A program made the position numbers and the translations under genes. A DNA stretch of 64,000 bases from CAZBLK01 sp964492715 (GTDB taxonomy: Bacteria > Bacillota > Clostridia > Lachnospirales > WRBF01): contig CAZBLK010000013.1 of assembly GCA_964492715.1 (NCBI GenBank), positions 8,073-72,072 of the forward strand, given 5' to 3'. The notes under the pieces are model-generated. The model made no database searches, was not told the origin of the DNA, and was given only the letters and a program-made list of their open reading frames with translations. This document shows positions 1 to 7,558 of the stretch, piece after piece. Position 1 is the first letter of the stretch; every line of letters begins with the position of its first letter.

Positions 1-878
1 TAACTCATTGCCTGTTTTTTCATAGGCTAATACGTAGGCATAACTTAAAAGGGCATTGTCGTAAAGCATTTTTTCAAAATGTGGAGCAAGCCAATATTTG
101 TCGGTTGAATAACGTGAAAAGCCAAAACCTATATGGTCGAAAATTCCGCCGCAATACATTTGGGTGAGCGTTTTTTCAGCCATGCCCAAAGCGTCTTTGT
201 TTTTTGTGCTCTCATAATATTCTAGTAAAAACATGAGGTTGTGAGGTGAGGGGAATTTGGGAGCAGCACCAAAGCCGCCGTAGTCCTTGTCGAATGAACG
301 CCTAAAGATGTGGAATGATTTTTCGCTAAGGTTTTCCTCATTTCCAACACTACGTTTAATCGAGCCACTAATTGCGGCTATGACATCTTTACTGCTTTTA
401 GTTAAATACTCTTTCTCTGTTGCCCATTTTTTTGTTATTGTTGTTAAAAGCTGAATAAACCGACCTTTTGGAAAATATGTCCCTACATAAAACGGATTTT
501 GCTCGCTTGTTAGAAAGACAGACGTAGGCCAGCCGCCACTTCCTGTCATTGCTTGGCAAACACGCATATAAATGCTGTCTATGTCGGGGCGTTCTTCTTT
601 GTCTACCTTTATGCAGACAAAATTGTTGTTTAAAATTTGTGCCACTTCTTCGTCTTCAAAGCTTTCGTGCTCCATGACGTGGCACCAATGGCATGTGTTT
701 TGTGTACGGTAAACTAGCTGTACCCAATCGACAAAAACACTGGTTTGTCTTCGCTTTCAGCCTTTTCAAAGGCTTCTTTACACCACGGAAACCACTGAAC
801 TGGGTTGTGTGCGTGTTGCAGTAAATATGGGCTGCTTTCGTGTATTAGTCGGTTGGGCACTTTTTTGCTGTTTATCAT
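1..878 (-). pseudogene. DUF255 / thioredoxin-domain protein (YyaL/SSP411-like), N-terminal part, disrupted
   Basis: The minus strand encodes the start of a YyaL-type protein: a thioredoxin-like DUF255 domain followed by the beginning of an alpha/alpha-barrel region. The ATG at 878 follows a near-perfect AGGAGGTGA ribosome site. Recognisable family motifs are SSPYLLQHAHNPVQW, FLSIGYS, CHWCHVMEHESF, KVDKEERPDID and GGWPTSVFLT. The gene is broken: FLSIGYS is followed directly by TAG, and 20 extra bases (about 684-703) separate it from the Thr-Cys-His-Trp-Cys codons, which continue in another frame. After the break the frame stays open to the window edge, about 230 codons, so the inactivation looks recent. 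The family is about 650-700 residues, so the rest lies outside. Its biochemical role is not settled. Confidence 0.85.
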
Positions 879-1130
879 AGGGCATCACCTCCTTATGTTT
901 TATCATGATTATGACTATTCTATTTTAAAGCTTACAAATATTATTTCTAAAATGTTGCAAGAAATACCTAAAATTTAATACTATTACTTAAAAATAAAAA
1001 GTCAGATCATAATTTTAAAGTTGTTGATCTGACAATTAATTATTAAAATCTTTATAGGAAAATAAAATAATAATACTACAATGGTAGTAAAAAGCAGTGA
1101 CATTATTACATAATTACATATAATTATGGT

Positions 1131-1658
1131 ATGATGAGTAGGCAAGTAACAACAGACTACTTCATAGAGGAAACATCGTATAGACAATGGGAAAAAACAA
1201 AAAAAGAATATTATAGTTTTCTTTCAAATACTGTTTATGGGTTGTCAAACTATGTGTCAACAGCTATTGGGTTTGCACCATATTATTATTGGGTGCCAGC
1301 GTCACTACTAGGCTTAAACACTCAGTTTTTATCAGACTTATGGACAAATGGTTGGGTAACTATAAGCGAAAGAGATACCCTACATATAAAGACTGTTTAT
1401 CTATACAATGATTCAGATGGAAAGTATTGGTGGTACGGTGAAGGTGAAAAACTAAGCAGAAATTATACATTGACAAGCGTATGGGTAGATAGTAGTAACA
1501 ATTACAGAAGTTCTTCCACTGATAGGTTTGTACAATTTTTATCTTCAAATTACGATAATGACTATAATTTGTTCAGGCTTACATATAGTAAGGCAAAATA
1601 TGAGGTTGGCAAATACTATGAGACATATACTATACCTTCAAATTTGTACGTAAATTAA
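1131..1658 (+). CDS. hypothetical 175-residue Tyr-rich protein
   Basis: I do not recognise this protein. It has 175 residues, is rich in Tyr, Ser, Asn and Trp, and contains YYYW, WWYGEGEKLSRNY and YYETYTIPSNLYVN. There is no signal peptide, lipobox or clear membrane segment, although residues about 40-65 are mildly hydrophobic. Two adjacent ATG codons begin the frame, no good ribosome site precedes them, and an in-frame stop lies seven codons upstream, so it could be the C-terminal remnant of a larger protein. Composition resembles a surface or exported beta-rich domain. A strong palindrome follows the stop. It lies among damaged genes, so expression is uncertain. Confidence 0.45.
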   Translation: MMSRQVTTDYFIEETSYRQWEKTKKEYYSFLSNTVYGLSNYVSTAIGFAPYYYWVPASLLGLNTQFLSDLWTNGWVTISERDTLHIKTVYLYNDSDGKYWWYGEGEKLSRNYTLTSVWVDSSNNYRSSSTDRFVQFLSSNYDNDYNLFRLTYSKAKYEVGKYYETYTIPSNLYVN

Positions 1659-1674
1659 TTATCCTACCAATGTT

Positions 1675-1699
1675 GCAAACTCCGGAATCCGGAGTTTGC
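1675..1699 (+). terminator. perfect 11-bp inverted repeat, possible terminator
   Basis: GCAAACTCCGG and CCGGAGTTTGC flank a 3-base loop just after the 175-residue gene. The hairpin is strong but no T-run follows, so factor-independent termination is only a guess. Confidence 0.45.
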
Positions 1700-1758
1700 T
1701 TAACTATGCAAAAAATATCCTGAATTTAGTAATAATTTAGTTAGGTGAGGACTGAAAA

Positions 1759-2046
1759 ATGAAAAACCGTAAGAAAATATCATTTACTAAAAGAATTAGA
1801 TTAATAAGCCTGCTTCTTTTATATAGTGGTTTTATTAGCATATTTTCAACGTTAATTTATTATCCTGGACCTGTTTCGGAATTAATTATATATATTCACA
1901 TATTTTTAGGAATTGCCCTAACAGGTGTTTCTCTAATTCTTAGTTTTTTATTTTGGAGATGTAAATACTGCGGTAAAGGATTTGAGTTGAGGCATGGTAG
2001 TATGGACAGAATGCTTTATTGTCCGTATTGTAATAAAGAAATTTAG
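1759..2046 (+). CDS. small membrane protein with C-terminal zinc ribbon
   Basis: This 95-residue protein has a basic N-terminus, two hydrophobic helices (about residues 13-33 and 42-64) and a short C-terminal domain with CKYC and CPYC about 20 residues apart, a typical zinc-ribbon layout. A GGTGAGG ribosome site precedes the ATG. The topology places the ribbon at the end of the second helix, most likely in the cytoplasm. I cannot name a family or function. It looks intact although its neighbours are damaged. Confidence 0.6.
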   Translation: MKNRKKISFTKRIRLISLLLLYSGFISIFSTLIYYPGPVSELIIYIHIFLGIALTGVSLILSFLFWRCKYCGKGFELRHGSMDRMLYCPYCNKEI

Positions 2047-2092
2047 TTTTATATGGTTTGGTTAGCCATTTTTTATAATGCCAGTTATAGAT

Positions 2093-2148
2093 TACACCAC
2101 GGAAACCACTGTACAGGGTTGTATGCGTGTTGCAGTAAATATGGACTG
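2093..2148 (-). pseudogene. 56-bp stray copy of the YyaL-like N-terminal coding sequence
   Basis: This segment matches 779-834 with about four mismatches. Read on the minus strand it encodes SPYLLQHAYNPVQWFPWC, the same conserved N-terminal stretch as in the disrupted gene at 1-878. Nothing else of the gene is present. It truncates the neighbouring membrane gene, so it marks a recombination or partial duplication junction. Confidence 0.75.
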
Positions 2149-2406
2149 ATTTCCAAATGCACCCTTTAAAAACGCTACAACGTCAAATAATATGGTTAAT
2201 GAAGCCAATACAAGCAGATAAGGCACCGTTACACAAATTAGTGGTATCATGTAGTGCATAATGGATTGTCTCATGCTTTCATGCCGGATAAGCTGCATAA
2301 CCATAAGTGCCGCTAAGAACATAAACTGCAATGCCATTAGGACGGAAAAGTTGGATAGAAGTTTAGAACCGTAATCTTTTGATATATTTTTTATGGATAG
2401 TTTTAT
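2149..2406 (-). pseudogene. truncated membrane protein gene with ATA in place of the start codon
   Basis: A minus-strand frame encodes about 85 residues with two hydrophobic segments (LMALQFMFLAALMVM and YMIPLICVTVPYLLVLASL). A perfect AGGAGG (2415-2420) sits 8 bases before an ATA at 2404-2406, where an ATG would be expected. The 3' part runs into the copied YyaL fragment in the wrong frame. Both ends therefore look damaged. The family is not recognised. A complete frame from an upstream ATG at 2451 exists, but it has no ribosome site. Confidence 0.5.
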
Positions 2407-2499
2407 AATATGTGCCTCCTTTTTTTCTGAATTATAAAATATGAAAACCAAAACAAAGTAAAATGAATGCTAAGGGAATATAAAATTAAAAAATTTTGA

Positions 2500-2528
2500 T
2501 TGATTTTTTTGTAGATAAATATTATAAT
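2500..2528 (+). promoter_or_regulatory. sigma-70-type promoter of rnpB
   Basis: TTGATT (2500-2505), a 17-base spacer and a perfect TATAAT (2523-2528) lie about 10 bases upstream of the predicted 5' end of RNase P RNA. Confidence 0.75.
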
Positions 2529-2537
2529 ATAAAAACT

Positions 2538-2878
2538 GAGTAAGCCAGACAGTCGCATGTGCAAACATGAGGAAAGTCCGAGCACCGCAGGGCAGAGTGC
2601 TGGGTAACCCCCAGTGGAGGCGACTCTAAGGAAAGTGCAACAGAAATAAACCGCTTTGCTTTTTGCAAAGTAAGGGTGGAAAGGTGGGGTAAAAGCCCAC
2701 CGCTTCTTTGGCGACAAAGAAGGCTCTGTAAACCCCGCTTGGTGCAAGACAAAAAAGCATGTGCTTTGGCATAAGGGCTGCCCGTCCTGCTTTTTAACAA
2801 GTCGCTGGAGCGTTTTTGGTAACATAACGCCAAGATAGATGGCTGTCTAATACAGAACTCGGCTTATAGGCTTGCTCG
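2538..2878 (+). ncRNA. rnpB: RNase P RNA, class A
   Basis: This is the catalytic RNA of RNase P, which removes 5' leaders from pre-tRNAs. The conserved core GAGGAAAGTCCGAGCACC is present near the 5' end and AGAACTCGGCTTAT near the 3' end. The ends pair as helix P1 (GAGTAAGCC with GGCTTGCTC), which defines the limits. The length of about 340 nt and the layout fit the bacterial type. A consensus promoter lies just upstream and a terminator hairpin 16 bases downstream, so it forms its own unit. Confidence 0.95.
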
Positions 2879-2893
2879 GTATACTGGAAAATT

Positions 2894-2926
2894 AAAGGAC
2901 ACAGGCTATTTGCTTGTATCCTTTTT
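2894..2926 (+). terminator. intrinsic terminator of rnpB
   Basis: An imperfect GGACACAGGC/GCTTGTATCC hairpin is followed by five T residues. Confidence 0.8.
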
Positions 2927-2971
2927 ATGCTTAACACTATTTTAATATATAAGTTTTTTATAGTCTTAAAG

Positions 2972-3000
2972 TTGACTTTACCGCCAAAATATGCTATCCT
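2972..3000 (+). promoter_or_regulatory. promoter of the type I toxin-like transcript
   Basis: TTGACT (2972-2977), a 17-base spacer and TATCCT (2995-3000) lie about 60 bases before the small hydrophobic reading frame. The same stretch contains nested inverted repeats (ACCGCC...GGCGGT around ATATGCT...AGCATAT, then six T), so it could also form a terminator for read-through from rnpB. Confidence 0.45.
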
Positions 3001-3060
3001 CTAACAAGCATATCAAAGGGCGGTTTTTTGTTGGCTGTACTGCGAAAAGCGGTGAAGCCT

Positions 3061-3135
3061 ATGCCATTATATGAGATATTGTACTTCATACTTTTTGCAA
3101 TATGAGCTTATGTGATGAAATATACAAAGAAATAA
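3061..3135 (+). pseudogene. small hydrophobic type I toxin-like peptide, interrupted by TGA
   Basis: An ATG with GGTGA upstream opens a frame that reads MPLYEILYFILFAI, then TGA, then AYVMKYTKK and TAA. Ignoring the TGA gives 24 residues: a hydrophobic helix with a basic tail. That is the size and shape of the holin-like type I toxins of Firmicutes, which often start M-x-x-Y-E-x-L. Directly after it is a TAAGCCG/CGGCTTA hairpin (3133-3162), and the unit ends in a terminator at 3221-3250. Such toxins are normally silenced by an antisense RNA over the 3' region. As written only 14 residues would be made, so the toxin is probably inactive. Family assignment is inference from shape and layout. 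Confidence 0.45.
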
Positions 3136-3220
3136 GCCGCCCAGTGACAAGGTATCGGCTTACTTCTAACTTAAATATTTAGTTATTTGAGTTCAGCCAT
3201 ATCGCTTGATGATACGCTGG

Positions 3221-3250
3221 AAGAGAGTGTTTGCAGCACTCTCTCTTTTT
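3221..3250 (+). terminator. intrinsic terminator, plus strand
   Basis: AGAGAGTG/CACTCTCT stem with a 7-9 base loop followed by TTTTT. It closes the type I toxin-like unit and faces the converging gene at 3295. Confidence 0.75.
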
Positions 3251-3294
3251 ATCTTACTCACATTATACTTCACTAAAACAAGCTAGTCAAAAAG

Positions 3295-5325
3295 CTACAG
3301 CCCTCTGTAAACCTCCTGAATTTTGTTCCAAGTGTATTGGCCAACAATTCCGTCTGGGGTAAGCCCAAAAAGCTTTTGAAAAGCAATTACTGCATTTTTT
3401 GTTTGCTCGCCGAAAATGCCGTCAGCTGTAATTTTTGGAATAGAAGGATATTTGCGGCTAATTGCAATTAGCCAATTTTGTATTTGCCTTACACTTTCTC
3501 CAGACGAACCAACTTTTAAAAGATATCCAGGGTATGGAACGTTTGATAAACTGTTGTAAACTTCTACTATTTTATTCCAGGTGTTTTTGCCAATAATGCC
3601 GTCAGGTGTAAGTCCAAAAAGCTTTTGAAAAGCTATTACAGCGTCCTTTGTTAAATTGCCGAAGATTCCATCTGCTTTAATCTTTGGAATAGAAGGGTAC
3701 TTGTTGCTTATTGCGTTTAAATAGTTTTGCATAGTGCGGACATTTTCGCCAGTGGAGCCAACTTTAAGCAAGTAGCCTGGGTAAGGTGGGTTTACGCTTG
3801 GTGGGTTTTGCTCTGGCTTGTTTGGGTCGTTTACGTTTTGCAAAATGCCGTTGTACACGTCGTACAGCTTTGTCCAAGTGGAGCTTCCAACAATTCCGTC
3901 TTGCACAAGCCCAAACGTCTTTTGAAATTCTTTGACTGCGTTTTTTGTTTGTGCATCAAACGTTCCTGTTTGTTTTACAATTGGAATTGAAGGGTAGTAG
4001 TCGCCTATATAATTAAGCAAAAACTGCAAATCTTTAACAAGTGCACCAGTTGAACCCTCTTTAATTACTGTTGTAGGCGGAGCAACGCCAATGTTTTCTT
4101 TTATAGCTTCACTGTCAAGCTGTGCAAGCCTTGTAACCGCAACGTATACATAAGAAATTTTATTCCAAGTTCCTTTGTCTACAACGCCTGTTTGCGGAAG
4201 GTTAAATATTCGTTGAAACTCTTTTACAGCTGCTTGAGTGTCAGCTTTGTAGCTGCTGTCAATTACAAATATTTGCGGAATGCTTGGGTAGTTTTTTCTA
4301 ATACGGTTAAGCTCTGTTTGAATTAGCCGAACGTTGAAGCCAACATCACCAAGAGCAAGCGGACGCCCGGGGTACGACTCCTCAAGCCCACGAATGTTGT
4401 TTGTAACCTTTAAAACCGCATCATTACCGTAATAAAATTTAATTATTTCGTTAGGTGTTTTTCCTTGGTTTGCAAGCGTAACAGTACCCCATTGCGACAA
4501 TCCGTTGCACGTTGTTGTCGTTCCGTTGCAGTATTGTGCGAAATACGGCGCAAGGCTTCCTCCTTTTGTTATGTATACGTTAAAAAACAAGTCAACGAGT
4601 TTGCTTATGTTGTCAAAAATGTTTCGTCCTTCGTAAAATGCTTGGTCATACTGCGTAGAGTTTGTAATGTTAAAGTTGTAGCCACGGCTTGGGTACCATT
4701 CTGTAAAAATGCGGTTAAGTGTGAACGAAACTTGTGCATGAATGTTTGCAGTTATAGAGTTTGTTGGCCAAGTTGGGTAAATTTCGCTTGAAGTAACGTT
4801 TTTGATATAATCAATAAATTTTACACGAATGTTTCGTGCATCAGAGTTTGGCGGCCCTAAATGAACAACAATATACTCTGGAATAAAAACTTCGGTTAAA
4901 ATTCTTGGCTCTTTTGTTGGGCCAACTTGTGCATTTGGCACGTTTTGCAAAAGTGCATTCGGCGGAATTTCAATCACTTCAGGCTCTACTTCGCCCCTTG
5001 TACGTGGCATTGGCTTCATTTGAACTGTTATTTGTGACGGGATTGTGTCGTAAATTTGCACTCCTTCAATTATCGATGGAACGTAACCAGTTGAACTAAC
5101 TTCAACAGAGTAAGTATAGTACGGCGGAATTGTATTTTCGGGGTTAAGCGACATATCTTTGTTTGGTGCTGCAAGCTGCACTTGCGTGGTGTTTCCGTCC
5201 TCATCTGTTTTTAGCGTGTAAAGCACGTTTCCTTCTGTATCTCGAATAATTATTGTAGCATTTTGTATGGGCAAAGCTCCGCTGGCTGTAACTACTTGTA
5301 CCTGCAAAAAGCCAAAATAGTCCAT
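3295..5325 (-). CDS. SpoIID-like protein with four peptidoglycan-binding modules
   Basis: The protein has 676 residues from the ATG at 5325, chosen for its GGGAGG site; an upstream in-frame start lacks one. Residues about 1-110 look like an immunoglobulin-type carboxypeptidase-regulatory domain (FLQVQVVTASGALPIQNATI). Residues about 135-300 resemble a SpoIID/LytB-type domain, with NIHAQVSFTLNR, TNSTQYDQAF, YFAQYCNG, LSQWG and NEIIKFYYG. Four PG_binding_1 modules follow (about 310-400, 420-500, 510-590, 595-676), each ending like GIxGxxTWNKI. The last two are near-copies at DNA level with a period of about 240 bp. There is no signal peptide. Similar proteins occur in spore-forming Clostridia, suggesting a role in cortex or cell-wall handling; catalytic activity cannot be judged. 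Confidence 0.8.
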   Translation of the reverse strand: MDYFGFLQVQVVTASGALPIQNATIIIRDTEGNVLYTLKTDEDGNTTQVQLAAPNKDMSLNPENTIPPYYTYSVEVSSTGYVPSIIEGVQIYDTIPSQITVQMKPMPRTRGEVEPEVIEIPPNALLQNVPNAQVGPTKEPRILTEVFIPEYIVVHLGPPNSDARNIRVKFIDYIKNVTSSEIYPTWPTNSITANIHAQVSFTLNRIFTEWYPSRGYNFNITNSTQYDQAFYEGRNIFDNISKLVDLFFNVYITKGGSLAPYFAQYCNGTTTTCNGLSQWGTVTLANQGKTPNEIIKFYYGNDAVLKVTNNIRGLEESYPGRPLALGDVGFNVRLIQTELNRIRKNYPSIPQIFVIDSSYKADTQAAVKEFQRIFNLPQTGVVDKGTWNKISYVYVAVTRLAQLDSEAIKENIGVAPPTTVIKEGSTGALVKDLQFLLNYIGDYYPSIPIVKQTGTFDAQTKNAVKEFQKTFGLVQDGIVGSSTWTKLYDVYNGILQNVNDPNKPEQNPPSVNPPYPGYLLKVGSTGENVRTMQNYLNAISNKYPSIPKIKADGIFGNLTKDAVIAFQKLFGLTPDGIIGKNTWNKIVEVYNSLSNVPYPGYLLKVGSSGESVRQIQNWLIAISRKYPSIPKITADGIFGEQTKNAVIAFQKLFGLTPDGIVGQYTWNKIQEVYRGL

Positions 5326-5428
5326 GTTTACCTCCCTGTTCTTTTTTGTTATTATATACATATATTTGGCAATAATTGCATGTACACTTAATAATGAGTT
5401 TGCTTTTTAATGTAAAGGAGGAGTTATT

Positions 5429-5884
5429 TTGTCAAAAGTCGAGCTTACATGTATGGTAATGGTAGAGGATAAAAAAGCAGGCAAAGTTTTGGTGCAGGAC
5501 AGGCTTAAAAAGTGGAAGGGTATAAGCTTTCCGGGAGGGCATGTTGAAGCTTTTGAATGTATTTTAGACAGCGCAATTCGTGAAATTAAAGAGGAAACAG
5601 GGCTTGAGATTAAAGAGCTGAAAAGCTGCGGAATTGTTCATTGGTTTAATGAAGAAACTCACGACAGATACATTGAGTTTTTGTACAAAACAAGTGTATT
5701 TTGCGGACAGTTATTGCCAGAAACTGAAGAAGGAACAGTGTTTTGGCTTGAGGTTGAAAAGCTTTCGCAAATGTCACTTTCACCAAACTTTAAAGAGTAT
5801 TTGCCTATGTTTTTAAATGGCAATTTTAACGAATTGTTTTTTACACACAGCGGCGACTTTCAGTCAGAGCCTTTTTATAAATAA
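5429..5884 (+). CDS. NUDIX hydrolase
   Basis: A 151-residue NUDIX protein that probably hydrolyses a nucleoside diphosphate-linked substrate such as an oxidised nucleotide. The NUDIX box is complete: GGHVEAFECILDSAIREIKEETGLEI matches G-x5-E-x7-REUxEExGU, with the metal-binding REIKEE core. Residues around SFPGGHV precede it as usual. The start is TTG at 5429, placed 8 bases after AAAGGAGGAG. It is a single-gene unit between a converging or divergent pair and the flagellin promoter. The MutT/YtkD-type substrate cannot be told from sequence. Confidence 0.9.
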   Translation: MSKVELTCMVMVEDKKAGKVLVQDRLKKWKGISFPGGHVEAFECILDSAIREIKEETGLEIKELKSCGIVHWFNEETHDRYIEFLYKTSVFCGQLLPETEEGTVFWLEVEKLSQMSLSPNFKEYLPMFLNGNFNELFFTHSGDFQSEPFYK

Positions 5885-5899
5885 ATATTAACAAAAGCC

Positions 5900-5927
5900 T
5901 AAATTTTGTGTTAAAACTTGCCGATAA
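5900..5927 (+). promoter_or_regulatory. sigma-28 (SigD/FliA) promoter of flagellin
   Basis: TAAA (5900-5903), a 16-base spacer and GCCGATAA (5920-5927) match the flagellar sigma consensus TAAA-N15/16-GCCGATAT. It lies about 155 bp upstream of the flagellin ATG, leaving a long leader that holds a family A repeat. Confidence 0.8.
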
Positions 5928-5961
5928 TATATAAAGAATTATTAATATAGCAATTTCAGTT

Positions 5962-6066
5962 TATAGCAATTCCAGTTTTTAACGATATTGGCAGAGAGAA
6001 GCCAAACGCCTAGCCGTTTGGCGTTTTGACCGATAGACAATGTCATTAAAAACAGAATTGCTATTG
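5962..6066. repeat. family A palindromic repeat (flagellin leader)
   Basis: About 105 bp with ends TATAGCAATTCC and GGAATT/AGAATTGCTAT-like, and an inner GCCAAACG/CGTTTGGC stem. Close copies occur at 12551, 14680, 19867 and 50838. A second left end (TATAGCAATTTC) lies just before it at 5946. It sits between the sigma-28 promoter and the flagellin start. Confidence 0.85.
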
Positions 6067-6081
6067 TATGGAGGTTTTCTA

Positions 6082-7530
6082 ATGAAAATAAATACAAATG
6101 TTCCTGCTCTAAAAGCTTACACTTCTATTTCAAAAACAGAAAGAGATGTAGCACGGGCATCAAACAGGCTTTCTTCTGGGCTTAAAATTTCGTCGGCAAA
6201 AGACGACCCTGCTGGGCGTGCCGTTTCAAACAAGCTTCGTGTTCAAGCTAAGGGGCTTGCAAAGGCAAGCCAAAACGCATCAAATGGTATTTCGGCAATT
6301 CAAACTGCCGAAGGTGCTCTTAATGAAATTCATGCTATGCTTCAACGCATGAACGAACTTTGTGTTTATGCAGCAAATGGAACAAACACAGCAGAAGATG
6401 TTCAAAAAATGCAAATGGAGATTGACCAAATTAAAGATGAAATTGACAAGACTGCTCTTAAAACAGACTTTAATAAAATTAAGCTTTTAAACGGTGACGC
6501 CGACAGAATTAGCTATTCACCAAACGCTACAATTTTAAGGGCTACTGACAACATGCCAAATGCAACTTATAAGTTCGACCTTGTTGGTTTAGCAACTAAG
6601 TCAACAGTTGCTGGTGCTGCTCAAACTCCAGCAGGTGACCCTTTGAAAAATGTTGATGGAAAAGTTTATATAAACGGTGTTTTGGTTACATTTGACAAAA
6701 CAGATTCTAACGATTCTGCTTTTGAAAAGTTGCGTGTTGCATGTGAAGCTTCCGGCTTGAATATTACCAAACCAGACCCAATAGACCCTAATGACGTTGG
6801 CAAGGTTTTTAAAAGCATTGAAGCTAAAAATGCGGGCTCTAAATACAGCATAGAAATAGTTGCAACAGAACTTGACGGAACAGGTAACGGGCAAGCACTT
6901 CTAAGTGCCTTGGGTTTAACAGCAGGTGTAACAAAGGGAGACGACATACAAATTAAGCTTCACACAGAAACATACCCAGCCCCAGCGGACTTGTCACGTC
7001 CTTTGACATCAAATGCAGCATATTCGGCCGAAGGTAACAGAGTTACAGTTTATGACATTTCGGGGCGTACTGCTACAATTGATATTGAAGATGGGCTTCC
7101 TGTAGGAACTAATTATGAATTAATGACAATTAAGCAAGGACCTATGTACATTCAAATTGGCCCAAGCAAAAACATTGAAATGGAAGTTAAAATTCCAAAA
7201 ATTACATCAAAAACACTAGAGCTTGACGTTGTGCAGGTTGGCTCGCCAACAAGCGTTCAATATGCTATGAAAAGCGTTGAAAAAGCAATTGCGTTAGTTT
7301 CGGACGTTCGTGCAAAGCTTGGTGCTTACCAAAACAGGCTTGAATTTACAATTTCAAATCTTGACAACAATGAGCTTAACACAACGCAAGCTTTGTCACG
7401 TATAGTAGACGCTGACATGGCTGAAGAAATGATGAACTATACAAAGGGCAACATAATTGTTCAAGCTGGGCTTTCTGTTATGGGGCAAGCAAACCAAAGG
7501 CCGCAGTCTATTTTGCAGCTTATGAAATAG
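6082..7530 (+). CDS. hag: flagellin
   Basis: Structural subunit of the flagellar filament, exported by the flagellar type III system. The 482-residue product has the conserved N-terminal D0/D1 region (NRLSSGLKISSAKDDPAGRAVSNKL) and the C-terminal D1/D0 region (NRLEFTISNLDN, DADMAEEMMNYTKGNIIVQAG, ANQRPQSILQLMK). The middle, about residues 140-390, is the variable surface part. The ATG at 6082 follows GGAGG; an upstream in-frame start at 6040 lies inside the repeat and has no ribosome site. The upstream sigma-28 promoter and downstream FliS fit the assignment. No fliD lies between them, unlike the common hag-fliD-fliS order. Confidence 0.96.
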   Translation: MKINTNVPALKAYTSISKTERDVARASNRLSSGLKISSAKDDPAGRAVSNKLRVQAKGLAKASQNASNGISAIQTAEGALNEIHAMLQRMNELCVYAANGTNTAEDVQKMQMEIDQIKDEIDKTALKTDFNKIKLLNGDADRISYSPNATILRATDNMPNATYKFDLVGLATKSTVAGAAQTPAGDPLKNVDGKVYINGVLVTFDKTDSNDSAFEKLRVACEASGLNITKPDPIDPNDVGKVFKSIEAKNAGSKYSIEIVATELDGTGNGQALLSALGLTAGVTKGDDIQIKLHTETYPAPADLSRPLTSNAAYSAEGNRVTVYDISGRTATIDIEDGLPVGTNYELMTIKQGPMYIQIGPSKNIEMEVKIPKITSKTLELDVVQVGSPTSVQYAMKSVEKAIALVSDVRAKLGAYQNRLEFTISNLDNNELNTTQALSRIVDADMAEEMMNYTKGNIIVQAGLSVMGQANQRPQSILQLMK

Positions 7531-7558
7531 TTGGAAGTTAATAACAACGAGGTGCTTT

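Noticed and set aside
2403..2833. Minus-strand reading frames of 140 and 103 codons
   Set aside because: They overlap rnpB on the opposite strand; the RNA's conserved core explains the sequence and neither frame has a ribosome site.
3103..3105. TGA read as an amino acid in the toxin-like peptide
   Set aside because: All large genes in the window use TGA only as stop or not at all inside frames, so recoding is unlikely; decay is simpler.
6040..6081. Upstream start for flagellin
   Set aside because: The extra 14 codons lie inside the palindromic repeat and the real ATG at 6082 has its own GGAGG site.
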